Shown piece after piece: positions 1 through 9,504 of a stretch of DNA of 64,000 bases (the stretch's first letter is position 1; each line of letters opens with the position of its first letter). Under the pieces are notes generated by a model, which saw nothing but the letters and a program-made list of their open reading frames with translations, made no database searches and was not told where the DNA came from. Source of the DNA: Cyclospora cayetanensis (taxonomy: Eukaryota > Apicomplexa > Conoidasida > Eucoccidiorida > Eimeriidae); NCBI RefSeq assembly GCF_002999335.1, contig NW_020312481.1, positions 124,001 to 188,000 of the forward strand. The letters run 5' to 3'. The position numbers and the translations under genes were made by a program.

Positions 1-1202
1 GGAGGAGGAAGGCAGCATGAAGCGTGAGATCGGCATAGACCTCATCCACTGAAGCTTTCTCGACGGTTTGGCAGTGGTCCAGTAGCAATGCCAGCACCTA
101 AGCCGCACAAACCATGAGTCCTAGAGCGTTGCCTGCAGCTTGCCGAAGCCCCACAAGCGACCCGCCTCATAGACTCTCAATTCGCAAAAGCGAACACCGC
201 AATATCTCAGCCTCCTACCTCCGCAGATGCATCGCGGTACCTCTGCAGCGTAACTTTGTCCGTCTTCCAGTTCGGCTGCAATCACCAGGTCCCACAAAAA
301 AAGGGTTTGGGGCTTTGCGTTGAACTTGCAGCCTGCCGTTTCTGGATTGCAGCAGCCGTAGATCCTGGAGGCGCCTTTGAAGAGCTAGGGCATTTATTAC
401 GTTTGGCAGGGAACGCCTGCCTTTAAATACCAAAAATCATCATAGGGTTGTGTCTCCTGACCTGCAGGGGGGCCTCCCGGCTCCTAGACGAGAGTGTCTG
501 TACGTGCACCAGCCGAATAGACGGACAGAGGGCCTTCACAGCCTCCACACGTTGACCCCGCTTCACTCCACAAGCACGAGCTGCGTAATTTACGGCAATT
601 ACACTCTCCCACTGCAGCATAACGGCAGAAGAACGCGGCAGCAGCAGGATCTCGGACGGCGTGCAGGAGAGGCTGCTCGGGGAGGCCCTCACGACCCCAC
701 AATGCAGACGCGCAAGCGTTCTACAAGGCACAGAGAGAGGCCCTGCTGGTGCGTGGCGAAGAAAGCAACGCCCCTATGTGGAGCAATACTGGTCTTAAGG
801 ACTGAAATTCCAAGCAGAGGGACATCCTCCCTCTGCTGTGGGGAGAGGCTGTGTAAGCACGATGGAACCACTCCAAGGCGCAAACGCATGGATCGTTGAA
901 AAGGCAAGCTTTTTGACTTAGAGAATAGGAAGGTTTGGGGGACGCTGACCTGTTGCACGGCAAGGGGTTGCTCTCGGGGTATCCCGAGGCGGCGATGTTC
1001 GACTTGGCAGTAAAAGCAGTCCTGCGCAATGCAAGCAGCAGCCTGCTCACACCCAGTCAGCTAGCCTGGCTAACTGAGCATGCATGTGGCTAGCCAGACA
1101 TCTATGCAGGAAAGGTGATTCAACTCGGCTTAGGGGCTGCGGGAAGTGGTGATGTACGAGATCAATGTGACAAAACACTGGCACGCAGTTCCGCGGCACC
1201 AT
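1..1202 (-). CDS. POLH: DNA polymerase eta (Y-family translesion polymerase), 5' part, cut by window edge
   Basis: Translesion polymerase that copies past damaged bases in the nucleus. Read on the complement, five exons join in phase 0: 1202-1158, 1021-950, 611-462, 275-219 and 97-1 (open at the edge); all introns are GT-AG. The start is ATG 1202-1200. Exons 1 and 2 give FCHIDLDCFYCQVEHRR, the metal-binding palm motif. Exon 3 gives VIAVNYAARACGVKRG, with the finger-domain Gln and Arg of the eta family. Exon 4 gives DKVTLQRYRDASAE. Exon 5 gives TVEKASVDEVYADLT, holding the catalytic Asp-Glu pair. The junction Q|WESVIAVNY resembles yeast Rad30. The position of human eta Phe18 (steric gate) is Tyr here, as in several other Y-family enzymes. 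About 140 residues are visible; the rest of the palm, the little finger and any PCNA motif lie outside. It is divergent with the RMI1-like gene. The family call is firm; eta rather than kappa or iota rests on the Rad30-like spacing. Confidence 0.93.
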
Positions 1203-1917
1203 CCCTCCCCTAGTATTCCCAGGGGCGAGGGTCTACGGTTCAGAAAGCTGCGTATTGGGGTGCACTGCCGTCACGAGTAAAAGGCCGTGTCTGCTCGTCT
1301 TGCGCATTTCGATGAAAAGGGGAACAATGAATGGAAGCTGCCGCACATGAATTTTCGTTCAAAGTGCAAAAAGGTTCATTATTCCATTCATGATTCGTGA
1401 AGGTTACTACTGCTTCATGCTGGGGGGGGCCCCGTGTGTGTGTGCGCGTGGAGGGGGCCCCCCCCTCCCGCCCTCGGCCCCCAACCAGGAGGGGTCGGTA
1501 GGGGGCCCTCTCTAATAGCACCACACACACCGCAGTGGTACGGCCAGCCTTCCTTGATGCTTTCTCCCGCGATATTTCTCCGCTAGTCATTGCGTGTCTA
1601 GACAGCTGAGGTTAGGGGGCTGGGAGGAGGGCTGCTACGATCGTCCTTCTGTGTACGTGCGTCTTTGGCTGTGTGTCCTTCTACGCGCTTATGTGGCTCA
1701 CGCCGCTGACTGTTTCTCACCGTTATAGGCTTTATTAGGGCTGGGGCCCCGAGCCTTTGGTACCCCGGCGCCTAGGCGCTGTGGCACGCACGGCGCCTAG
1801 GCGCTGTGGCACGCATCCTTCTCCTTAGCCCCCCCAATGGTGGGGGGGCCCTTCCTCTTTCCTTCCAGATGCTGCGTTCCGTAGTTCTTCCGGGGTTTGT
1901 TGCCGCATTACCCCAGG
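1203..1917. promoter_or_regulatory. Shared divergent promoter region between POLH and RMI1-like gene
   Basis: This 0.7 kb gap separates two start codons pointing away from each other, so it should hold both promoters and 5' UTRs. It is rich in runs of G and C built around GGGGCCCC (near 1429, 1453, 1504, 1742 and 1848) and carries a pyrimidine-rich stretch near 1840-1866. No TATA box was recognised. An in-frame open stretch precedes ATG 1918 but has no ATG of its own. Confidence 0.5.
1766..1815. repeat. Perfect 25-bp tandem duplication
   Basis: Two identical 25-bp units (1766-1790 and 1791-1815) lie just upstream of the RMI1-like gene. Each unit contains the palindrome GGCGCCTAGGCGC-like core (GGCGCC and CCTAGG), so the pair could act as two copies of one binding site or be a recent slippage event. 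Confidence 0.9.
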
Positions 1918-3933
1918 ATGCCGCCGGGAGCTTGGAGCGGAGAGGAGCTAGGGGCTTCCCTGCGGTCCTTGGGCCTCCCCGTCCGCACATCCTGGGTGAG
2001 CTGCTGGCTGCAGGAGAGAGTTGCCTCTGGCAGGATCTGCGCAGCTACGAAAGAAGCGGCACAAGCGGCACTGTCTGAAGCATTTCTCCTCTCTGATATG
2101 CGAGAGACTGCAGAGCCTCAGGTCCCCGCGTCCCTCTCGTCGTGGCACAAACAGCCCCTCGCTGGCATATTTGTACTGCAGCTGATCGCAGCAGTTAATA
2201 TCAACGAGCCCCACAAAAGCCGCCTAAAAGTTGGCCCGAGCAAGCACAGGTGCTTAAAGCTCGCCCTTACAGACGGACACGTTGTCGTGGCAGCTCTCGA
2301 ATATAGCAGAATCGACCGCCTGAAGGAAGGCACACTGGGGAAGGGCGCCAAGTTTCTCGTCTACGGACAGCCAGAAGTACGCAGAGGCATCATTTTCCTG
2401 CAAGAAAACAACCTTCAAGTCCTCTGGGGGGGCCTCCCACCCCCCAAGGAGGAGGTCACGGAAGACGTCTCTGGCCACGCAGGAAGATGCGTCCAGGTGG
2501 GCAACAAAGCCGCCTTTCCTGAAAACACACTGCGATGCAAGGGCGAACGGCACAAGCCGCAAAGTTCATGCATTTATATACATCTATATATATATATATA
2601 TGCGGACACATGCATGTATATGTACACGCGACTCCACGGCTGTCTTGTGAAACCTTGCAGCGTTTCGCCGCGGGCCTGCACACACACCGTCCCACCAACG
2701 GCCTTGCCGCTGAGATGCCGTCTCTGCGCTTTTGTGCGGTGCGTTCCGCAGGAGCTCCAACACGCACAGAGGACTCCTGAATCACGCGCGGCTCAGGGGG
2801 CTTCTGCAACCGCCTCCTGCGTTGGGGCCCCTAGAACCCCCCCTTGGGGACCGCCTGCTACGGCATCCCCCTCGAGGGGCCCTAAAACCTCCGGACAAAA
2901 ACCACCACCAGAGGAAGAGGGAGCAATATCCACACGACTAGGACGTGTAACGGCAAATCAAGTGTCTTTCTCTACAGGACAGAGTTCTGCGTACTCACGG
3001 CCTTCGCAAACACTCCCACTCCCCCCCGTTAGCCCCCAGGGGCCCCCTGCGGGCTCAAGTGGTTTCGTAGAGGAGGACGCGTCTTCCCTTCTGCTGGATT
3101 TGGATGACATAGCGGATGCTTTCGAGCAGGACGTGCCACAACTTCCACCAAACCGCCATACCTGCGGGCCCCTGGGTGTCTCGCAGGGGCCCCCCAATGC
3201 ACATGCGGCTCCGCAATTGCCTTCGCTCCAGAGGCCCTTTGAGGCACTTCCACCCGCGGGCGACGGAGATCCCGTGCACAGTCCGCCTCAGCAGCTCGGT
3301 CCCCTGCAAGGCCGCACTCTAAATGGGCGATCTCAGGGCCCCCCTCAAGGGCCCCCCCTCCAGGGGCCCCCAGAAGCGCGGATCTTTGGGGACCCCCAAG
3401 GGTTCTGCCAGCATCTTAGCATTCCTTCGCACCCTGCATCCGAAAAGTGTTCAGGCGCGTGTACTTCTGAGAGTTACCTGCCCATCTCAGCAAACGATAA
3501 AGGGTCTCCGAGGGGCCCTGTGGACTTGGAGGGTACAGCGGCGCCGCCTCCCCAACTGGAAGTGCGTCTAGGAAAAGAGGGGGCGCTCTCCCCATTTTGG
3601 CTGTTTGGAGCGGTGTTGGATGCTCGGGAGGGAAAGGCTGAAGAAGCGGAATGGGAACTGCTGGTGACGGATGGGTTGCGCGTGTTTCCTGCAGTCACTG
3701 GGGCGGCAACGGGGCAAAGCATGATGCAAGAGGTTGTGCAAACCTCCTTGTTTTCGCATATTCCAGCTGTCAGTCAGCTTAGGAATGTCCAGGGGTACTT
3801 CCTGCTTGGGATTCAGGGATCGGCTGCAGAGACACACAGGGTTCGTGTTCTGTCATTTCGACTGAGCGCACCAAGTGGCGAGGTGACGGAAAAACTGAAG
3901 TACTTGCATTCTGTGATAGCTACAGGGAGATGA
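1918..3933 (+). CDS. RMI1: RMI1-like protein (RecQ-mediated genome instability protein 1)
   Basis: OB-fold scaffold of the BLM/Sgs1-topoisomerase III complex that dissolves recombination intermediates. The first in-frame ATG is 1918. Residues about 1-150 match the RMI1 N-terminal region: a short helical part, then FLLSDMRE, LAGIFVLQLIAAVNINEP, LKLALTDGHVVVAALEY, and a beta-rich end with VRRGIIFLQENNLQVLWGG. A long Pro/Ser-rich linker follows. The last ~115 residues (PFWLFGAVLDAREG to the end) look like a second folded domain, as expected if RMI1 has its C-terminal OB fold. An intron is likely at 2497-2751 (CAG|gtgggc ... ttccgcag|GAG): it holds a TA-rich microsatellite, is 255 nt (a multiple of three) and has no in-frame stop, so spliced (586 aa) and unspliced (671 aa) products are both open. 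It is divergent from polymerase eta. Confidence 0.85.
   Translation: MPPGAWSGEELGASLRSLGLPVRTSWVSCWLQERVASGRICAATKEAAQAALSEAFLLSDMRETAEPQVPASLSSWHKQPLAGIFVLQLIAAVNINEPHKSRLKVGPSKHRCLKLALTDGHVVVAALEYSRIDRLKEGTLGKGAKFLVYGQPEVRRGIIFLQENNLQVLWGGLPPPKEEVTEDVSGHAGRCVQVGNKAAFPENTLRCKGERHKPQSSCIYIHLYIYIYADTCMYMYTRLHGCLVKPCSVSPRACTHTVPPTALPLRCRLCAFVRCVPQELQHAQRTPESRAAQGASATASCVGAPRTPPWGPPATASPSRGPKTSGQKPPPEEEGAISTRLGRVTANQVSFSTGQSSAYSRPSQTLPLPPVSPQGPPAGSSGFVEEDASSLLLDLDDIADAFEQDVPQLPPNRHTCGPLGVSQGPPNAHAAPQLPSLQRPFEALPPAGDGDPVHSPPQQLGPLQGRTLNGRSQGPPQGPPLQGPPEARIFGDPQGFCQHLSIPSHPASEKCSGACTSESYLPISANDKGSPRGPVDLEGTAAPPPQLEVRLGKEGALSPFWLFGAVLDAREGKAEEAEWELLVTDGLRVFPAVTGAATGQSMMQEVVQTSLFSHIPAVSQLRNVQGYFLLGIQGSAAETHRVRVLSFRLSAPSGEVTEKLKYLHSVIATGR
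2573..2602. repeat. TA microsatellite inside probable RMI1 intron
   Basis: An almost pure TA run lies inside the 2497-2751 segment of the RMI1-like gene. If translated it would give alternating Ile/Tyr residues, which supports reading this stretch as intron. Confidence 0.85.
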
Positions 3934-6900
3934 TGACACGCAGAACGTACAAGGATTTGGGCAACAGACAGCCGATGTGGCTTGGCAGGCCCGTGAGTAT
4001 GTGGCGCTCACCTGCCGCTCGTTTGGTTTTGAGCTAGTCCGCACAGATTCAGGCATTGATCAGCGTAAAGAGAACAGTTGATAGGTTTTTTGTCTCATAT
4101 AGAAACGTCCAAGAACTAAGTATTTGCGCTGACGTGACAGTACCATGCATGCTCAAAGTTTCTTCTTGGAGCTCCTTTTGTCTTTTTTTCGGGCATTAAG
4201 GGAACAGAGCCCGCCCTACGTCTGCCTCTCCCCCACGGAATAAACACAATTCCTGTCTTTGCTCTCTCCATTATTTTAAGGCTTTCTCTTGTGACAGCTA
4301 GACCTTTATCCTCCACTATCCTCCCTATATTCTCCTTCCCTTCCTCAGCCGAAAGTCCTGCATGTCGCCTACATGCGACGCACTCAAACATTTTGTAGCA
4401 TTTCATGCGGCGCTTGCGCTCTTATTAGTCAGATGGGCGTTCTTATATGTCTAGAACACGTGCCCCTGCACACTGCCGGCTTCTACAAAGTCATTTCTAC
4501 AGCCTTCAATATGTTTACATTGCTTTTACTCATTAGTAGGCTCTCAACGAGCAAACGCCAGAGCAGAAGGCCCGAATATATTTGTTTTGCATGACCACAA
4601 GGAACCTGACGACAAGAAAATGGAGACCACGTTGCCCGAAAGAGACACAGTGCGAATTTCCCTTGCTTTTGTTGCTTGTTTGACTTTTTCTATATAAAGT
4701 GCTTACGGAGACGTGACTACAGAGAACAGCCAAGTGAAAAAAGTGCTGCTCGTGAATGGACTGAAATTCAAGGATGCGGTAATAATACACTGCTTTTGAG
4801 GTTTCTCTTTCTCGAAATGTTAGTTATGCTTCCCTTAGGGCTCAACTGTCTAAAATCTTGCGGCGCAGTTGCCTCTATCAAACCGCTGTAGAAGATGGCC
4901 TTGGAGGTTAGTTGCTACAAGCAACACAGGAACAATCCAGCAACTTACCGGCCAAATAAGAATAGAAGGAAGTTTGGAGCCCCCTATTAGAGAACTGGAC
5001 GGGCTAGTTGTGTCTAACAGCAACATTAGGATACTGAGTGAGGAGGAGCACCAGCCACACCAAGCATCTGGCTGGTTGTCACAGTGCCTCCAGCTTCGAA
5101 AAAGTCAAATCACGGAACAGTATCTAAGGCTTCACTTAGGGACAGAAGATCAAGATGACTGGCCAACTATCTGTACGTATTCATTGATACATGCTATTAA
5201 TAACTTGCTTAAAAGATCATGAACGAAGACTCACGCTGGGATAAGAAACTATCCGACAGTTTGTAAGAATATTTTTCTACTGAAGCAGTACTTAAGTTTC
5301 CTAGTGTGCTTTTCTGATCTTTACGCTATTAATTTCTTAAAGAGCCTCTGTGCACTGAAAGGCGCTGAACTCGATTGAGCATAACCGCACCGTTCTATCA
5401 GACTGTTTTTGCATTTGTGCGTTCTTGTGCTTTGCCCACATATGTGCCGATGTGCATCCCACCTGAAGGAGTCGAACTTTTGAGGGCTTTCTAATAGCCG
5501 GTTTATATGCCATTTTTGCATCTTGCTAATCCGACAAGCTTTCTGTCCATGTTCCGCTGTACTCACTCCTGTCCGTTTCATATCCTATATTTGATAGCAT
5601 TGCATTCTTTGGTTTACAGAAACCGCGCAGCAGAGGGAAAGAGACTTGCAGCTGCATAAGATCACAAGTCTTGGTAATGGAATTGCGGCGGCATGGATTA
5701 TGTTGTGGCCTTTCCCTGCTCGTGCTTATCTCAGTGTTTGGCAGCTTCCAGTGCATATAAAGGCCCCAGAAGCCTTTGTGCGAGGCACACTACTAATGTG
5801 AATCGGAATGGGGAAACGGTAGGCTTTTATTGTCCTACTGGTGTGCCTGGACGGAAACGGCAAAACACACTGGGCAGCACTACATGTCGGGTTATATTGT
5901 TTCTAAGAAGTTAAAATGGTGTGGTTCGAATGCCGAGCATAGCGATTGTTCTACGCGCCTGCTGAGCTTGGTATACAAGATTGGCTTTAGGCCTTGTAGC
6001 CACATATATCTCCAAATGCGCGCAATTGAAAGGCTGTATTTGCATCTGCTGGATACAGAAGGTGCTTTGTCGTTCGCTGAGGTAAAGCATTCCCCTACTG
6101 TTCACATAACAAACATGAACGAGGCAAACGTTTACTTTTGGACAAATCGATGCAACAGATGGAGAGCGAGTGACCACCATCGTAAATTGGCTATATGGCA
6201 TCAAACTGCGTATACCAGAAACTCTAGGCTGCTTCCAAGTTTTTCTCATCAGGCCTCTGCAGGTCATGAATCTGTATCTAGTTACCAGCTTTTGTTCTTC
6301 GTTATTGGCATCTATTTAATCCACAAGGACTTTATGCTGTTCGTTCTCCACAGGCAAGTGGCTGCAAGCGAAAAAGCAAGTCGAACAAATAGCGTGTTCT
6401 CGCCATCTTCCGCCGTTTCGTCAAGCTTCGAGCACCAAATCACGCTACTGCACACAAAAACATCCGATGGCATTCTTAGGATGAGATTGTTTCTCTGATA
6501 ACTCTTTCCCCTCATCAAGTATGTTTAGTCGCGGACCAATGTGCAGAAGTGGCGTAACATGTAAATGAAATGAAACGTCTGCACATGCCAAACAGTACGA
6601 ACGCAGAGAAACTGTAATATATGGATGACTGCATTGGAAGTTTTGAACTTGCCTTATCAGTTGGTTCCATCCAAACACACAATGAATAAACGTTAAATAT
6701 CCTCTGTGCACGCGAGGACCCTTCTACCGAAGGAAAGAACCAAAAAGTTTAGTGAATGAGACTATTGATGGTTGACCACATGCATACAGCGGTAGAGACC
6801 GTAAAAACAGGGAACATTGGAGACCTTAAATTTGCAGCTGCCAAATGTAGCAAGCAAAATAATAGTTTTTTGACACTTTCTACTGCACTTCTTACCTTCA

Positions 6901-8634
6901 ACAAGAATTAATGAAAATCCGACTAATCGAGTTGTCTACTAGTATATCTTTGTATCAAGTAAAGACTACTGTACAGTAGGAAAAGACGCAGTCTTGTGTG
7001 TGTGTGCATTGGGTGCTGAGCGCAACCAGCTGTGAACGCTTGGAGTGTTTAGAAGGTTCGCATAGCTGCAGCCAAGCTGGCCTTCTTCTCTAGTGTCGGG
7101 AACTCTGAGGGGAGCTGGCACGGAAAGGCGGATGTGCAATCTGCACAGCACTCCGTAATTTCTGTTGAGTCTGTATCTAGTCAGTAATTAGTGCCTCCCG
7201 ATGGAGACTTCAGATGAAGCGCTACACCATGCTATTGGCTGGTGCCCGTCGGGTTGCCCATGCACGCGCATGCTCAAGGGCGTCGATGGAGACTTCAGAT
7301 GAAGCGCTACACCATGCTATTGGCTGGTGCCCGTCGGGTTGCCCATGCACGCGCATGCTCAAGGGCGCTCTCAGTGAATGAGTGGTTTCCTCAATGACGA
7401 AACGCAGCTAAAGAAGTCCTAACTTCCTTAGCGACGTTCGCTTCTAGACGTTTACTTGGCGCCGTTCAACGGGGGCGCCGCTGCCCCCACTGCTCTATTG
7501 CAGCAGACTGGCTTTGCCTTTGCCCACACATTGGCATTAACACGCGAGTCCAGATGCATTTTTGTAAATAGGTAATGCTCACTTGTCTGTCGGTCATCGT
7601 AAAATCACGCTTCTCTACAGCGTATCTATGGCTGGGCCTACAGAACAGTTTTCCGCGTGTATTTGCAATTGCTGTATAGTTTTCTCTCCCTGGCTGTGCT
7701 TGCAGGCACACTTACATGGACGCGTCTCGTTTTTAAAAATCCAAATGGCCCTTGCCTCATGCAATGCGCATCGCTTACTCAAGAGCTAAGCAGAAGCCCA
7801 AAGCCTATTTCCTCACACAGAGTGCTACTAGTGCGCCGCCGCAGATTGCAAGCGCCGCTATTCGTGTAACGCTCGCGTCAAAGAGCACGGGGATGGTGTG
7901 TGTGCGAGCACGCGTCGGCCCTCGGTTCACCCTGAGCCTTTGGGCTAGCGCAGCTAATCTCCGTGAACCGGGAAGCGTGGTATGCTTCTCGATTTGTACA
8001 TGGCATCCATGCACAGGGGCCCTGCTACTCTTCCCGGCATTGTTCCGATTTTGACAGCGGACACTTCAGAAGGTCGTCCGGTTAGCCCATACTGCAGATA
8101 TGGGAATTTACGATATGTTGCGCGCGACGTATCTATTTTGCCCTTCTCAACAGCCTGCACAGCTTCTCTGAGCTCCTATGTATGGGTGTCATACGAACAG
8201 CGACGCTGTTGCTTAGCCAAAATGCACTACTAGCGACACTCCCCAAGAGAAGCCTTACACGTAAAGTTGCACCAATTTACAGTCAAGTTCGGAAAGACCA
8301 TGAGGAACACTGAACTGTCACTCCTTAAACTACAAGGGGTGGTCTGACACCCTCAGATAGCACAACAAGCGCTCCTTTGCTGGAGGAGCCGGCTGAATGC
8401 AGAAAGCCATTCTATTGCCCAGAGGAGGGATCCCTTTTTCTTCCCCCCCGTTCACAAAACACGTAGGGGCTCTTATATCCCTCTCTCGGCGGCACGAAGA
8501 CTTCGTGTCCACCACGTACGCGGCGGCTTACGCAGCGTTTTGAAAGGACCCCTTGGTTATCGCCTAACTGCAAAAGGCTGCCCGCGCCTGAAAAGCATTC
8601 GCTACACAGGTCGCTCAGTTGACCAGCTAGCTAA
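3934..8634. other. AT-richer 4.7-kb stretch with no supported gene
   Basis: Both strands carry only short open frames. The most protein-like are plus-strand stretches near 4890-5172 (ending at a possible donor, gtacgt, with LSEEEHQPHQASGWLSQCLQ), 5618-5790 and 5890-6200. I could not chain them: joining the first two with the visible splice sites makes a stop codon. Composition is clearly more AT-rich than the flanking genes and GGGGCCCC blocks are absent. A GGTTCGAA box-B-like string at ~5923 has no tRNA around it. This may be long UTR and intergenic DNA, a non-coding RNA, or a poorly conserved gene. Confidence 0.5.
7199..7367. repeat. 85-bp tandem duplication, two copies
   Basis: Copy 1 is 7199-7283 and copy 2 is 7284-7367. 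I see no mismatch between them. The unit contains CATGCACGCGCATG, a near-palindrome. It lies in the gene-free stretch, and its identity suggests a recent duplication or an assembly artefact. Confidence 0.9.
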
Positions 8635-8820
8635 CTAGCCCGCTGGAATGTGTGTGTTGGACGCATCCTTTTTACAATGGTTACCCTCCTTTGCTGCTGC
8701 AACTTCTTTGTGTCTTTCTTGCATCGCCTGAAGCGCGGGCTGGACTGTGTAAACGCCTCCTGCAATGCCCACGGCAATGGCGATGATGGCCTCTAGGCCC
8801 CGAATGGCAGGACGGCGCAT
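8635..8820 (-). CDS. Small single-pass membrane protein (61 aa), unknown
   Basis: Complement ORF from ATG 8820-8818 to TAG 8637-8635. Residues 1-8 are basic (MRRPAIRG). Residues about 9-30 form one hydrophobic helix (LEAIIAIAVGIAGGVYTVQP), followed by a charged helix (ALQAMQERHKEVAAAKEGN) and a short polar tail. A basic start, one membrane helix and an amphipathic tail are typical of small accessory subunits of mitochondrial membrane complexes, but this is only a comparison of shape; I do not recognise the family. The stretch is GC-richer than the gene desert beside it. It is divergent from UTP18, about 0.7 kb apart. An upstream in-frame non-ATG extension of three codons exists and was not used. 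It could be a chance ORF, but the ordered hydrophobic/charged pattern argues against that. Confidence 0.55.
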   Translation of the reverse strand: MRRPAIRGLEAIIAIAVGIAGGVYTVQPALQAMQERHKEVAAAKEGNHCKKDASNTHIPAG

Positions 8821-9504
8821 GCTTGTCAAAATGCGTCTCCTAGAACACGTACCCTATCCTCTGGGGCCCTATGTATGTGCATCGAGAGAAGAAGGCAGGC
8901 GATTTCCAAGGCATGAACTTAGACGCCGATGTAACAACCGCCGTGGGGTGTGGCATGAATCAGGGCCACTACTCTGGCAGAAGCGACACCAACGACAGCT
9001 CAGTGCCTCAGTCCGCAATGCAACAAGCTTCGTCAGTCTGCCACCTCATCCACGTGTCACACCCTCCCTTTGATTTTGCCCTGAAGCCCTAGGGGCTGTG
9101 GCGGCTCCTGCTGCTGCTGCCAGGGCTGCAGGTGAAGATTCTGTAGCTGTTGTAGTTGCACGTACTCCGTAGAGGCGATCTATGACTTAGCCTGAAGATT
9201 TTTGCGCAGCTTTCTTCCTTGAAGATTCGCACGAGAGGCTGGGGCCCCATTTGGGGGCTGTGGGGCTGTCACTGCGTAAATGCAATCTGAGCAAGGCAGG
9301 GAGGGAAAAGTTAAAGATTTTAGTTTGAAAGTTGGCAATAGGAAGTCCTTACGTCTGCGAAAGTCTTGGAGTCTGCGCGCTGCTTTGCCCGCTTCCTCCG
9401 TTCCTGCCGTCCGCCGAGAAGGCGAATCGTTTCAAATTTTGTTGTGCCCGACTTCTTTCGAAACACCAAACCCCAAAAGCCTTTCACCGAGGCTAACTGA
9501 GCAG
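8821..9504. promoter_or_regulatory. Divergent intergenic region between the microprotein and UTP18
   Basis: This holds both 5' flanks. A CTG-rich run lies at 9107-9122 and a GGGGCCCC block at 9241. An in-frame ATG for the UTP18 frame exists at 9280, but the 75 codons it would add do not resemble UTP18, so 9505 was preferred. Confidence 0.4.

Noticed and set aside
5918..5940. GGTTCGAA string like a tRNA B box
   Set aside because: No A box, acceptor stem or anticodon arm can be drawn around it.
9280..9504. In-frame ATG 75 codons upstream of the chosen UTP18 start
   Set aside because: The added residues do not resemble UTP18, and the 9505 ATG begins a basic stretch typical of the family; it cannot be fully excluded.
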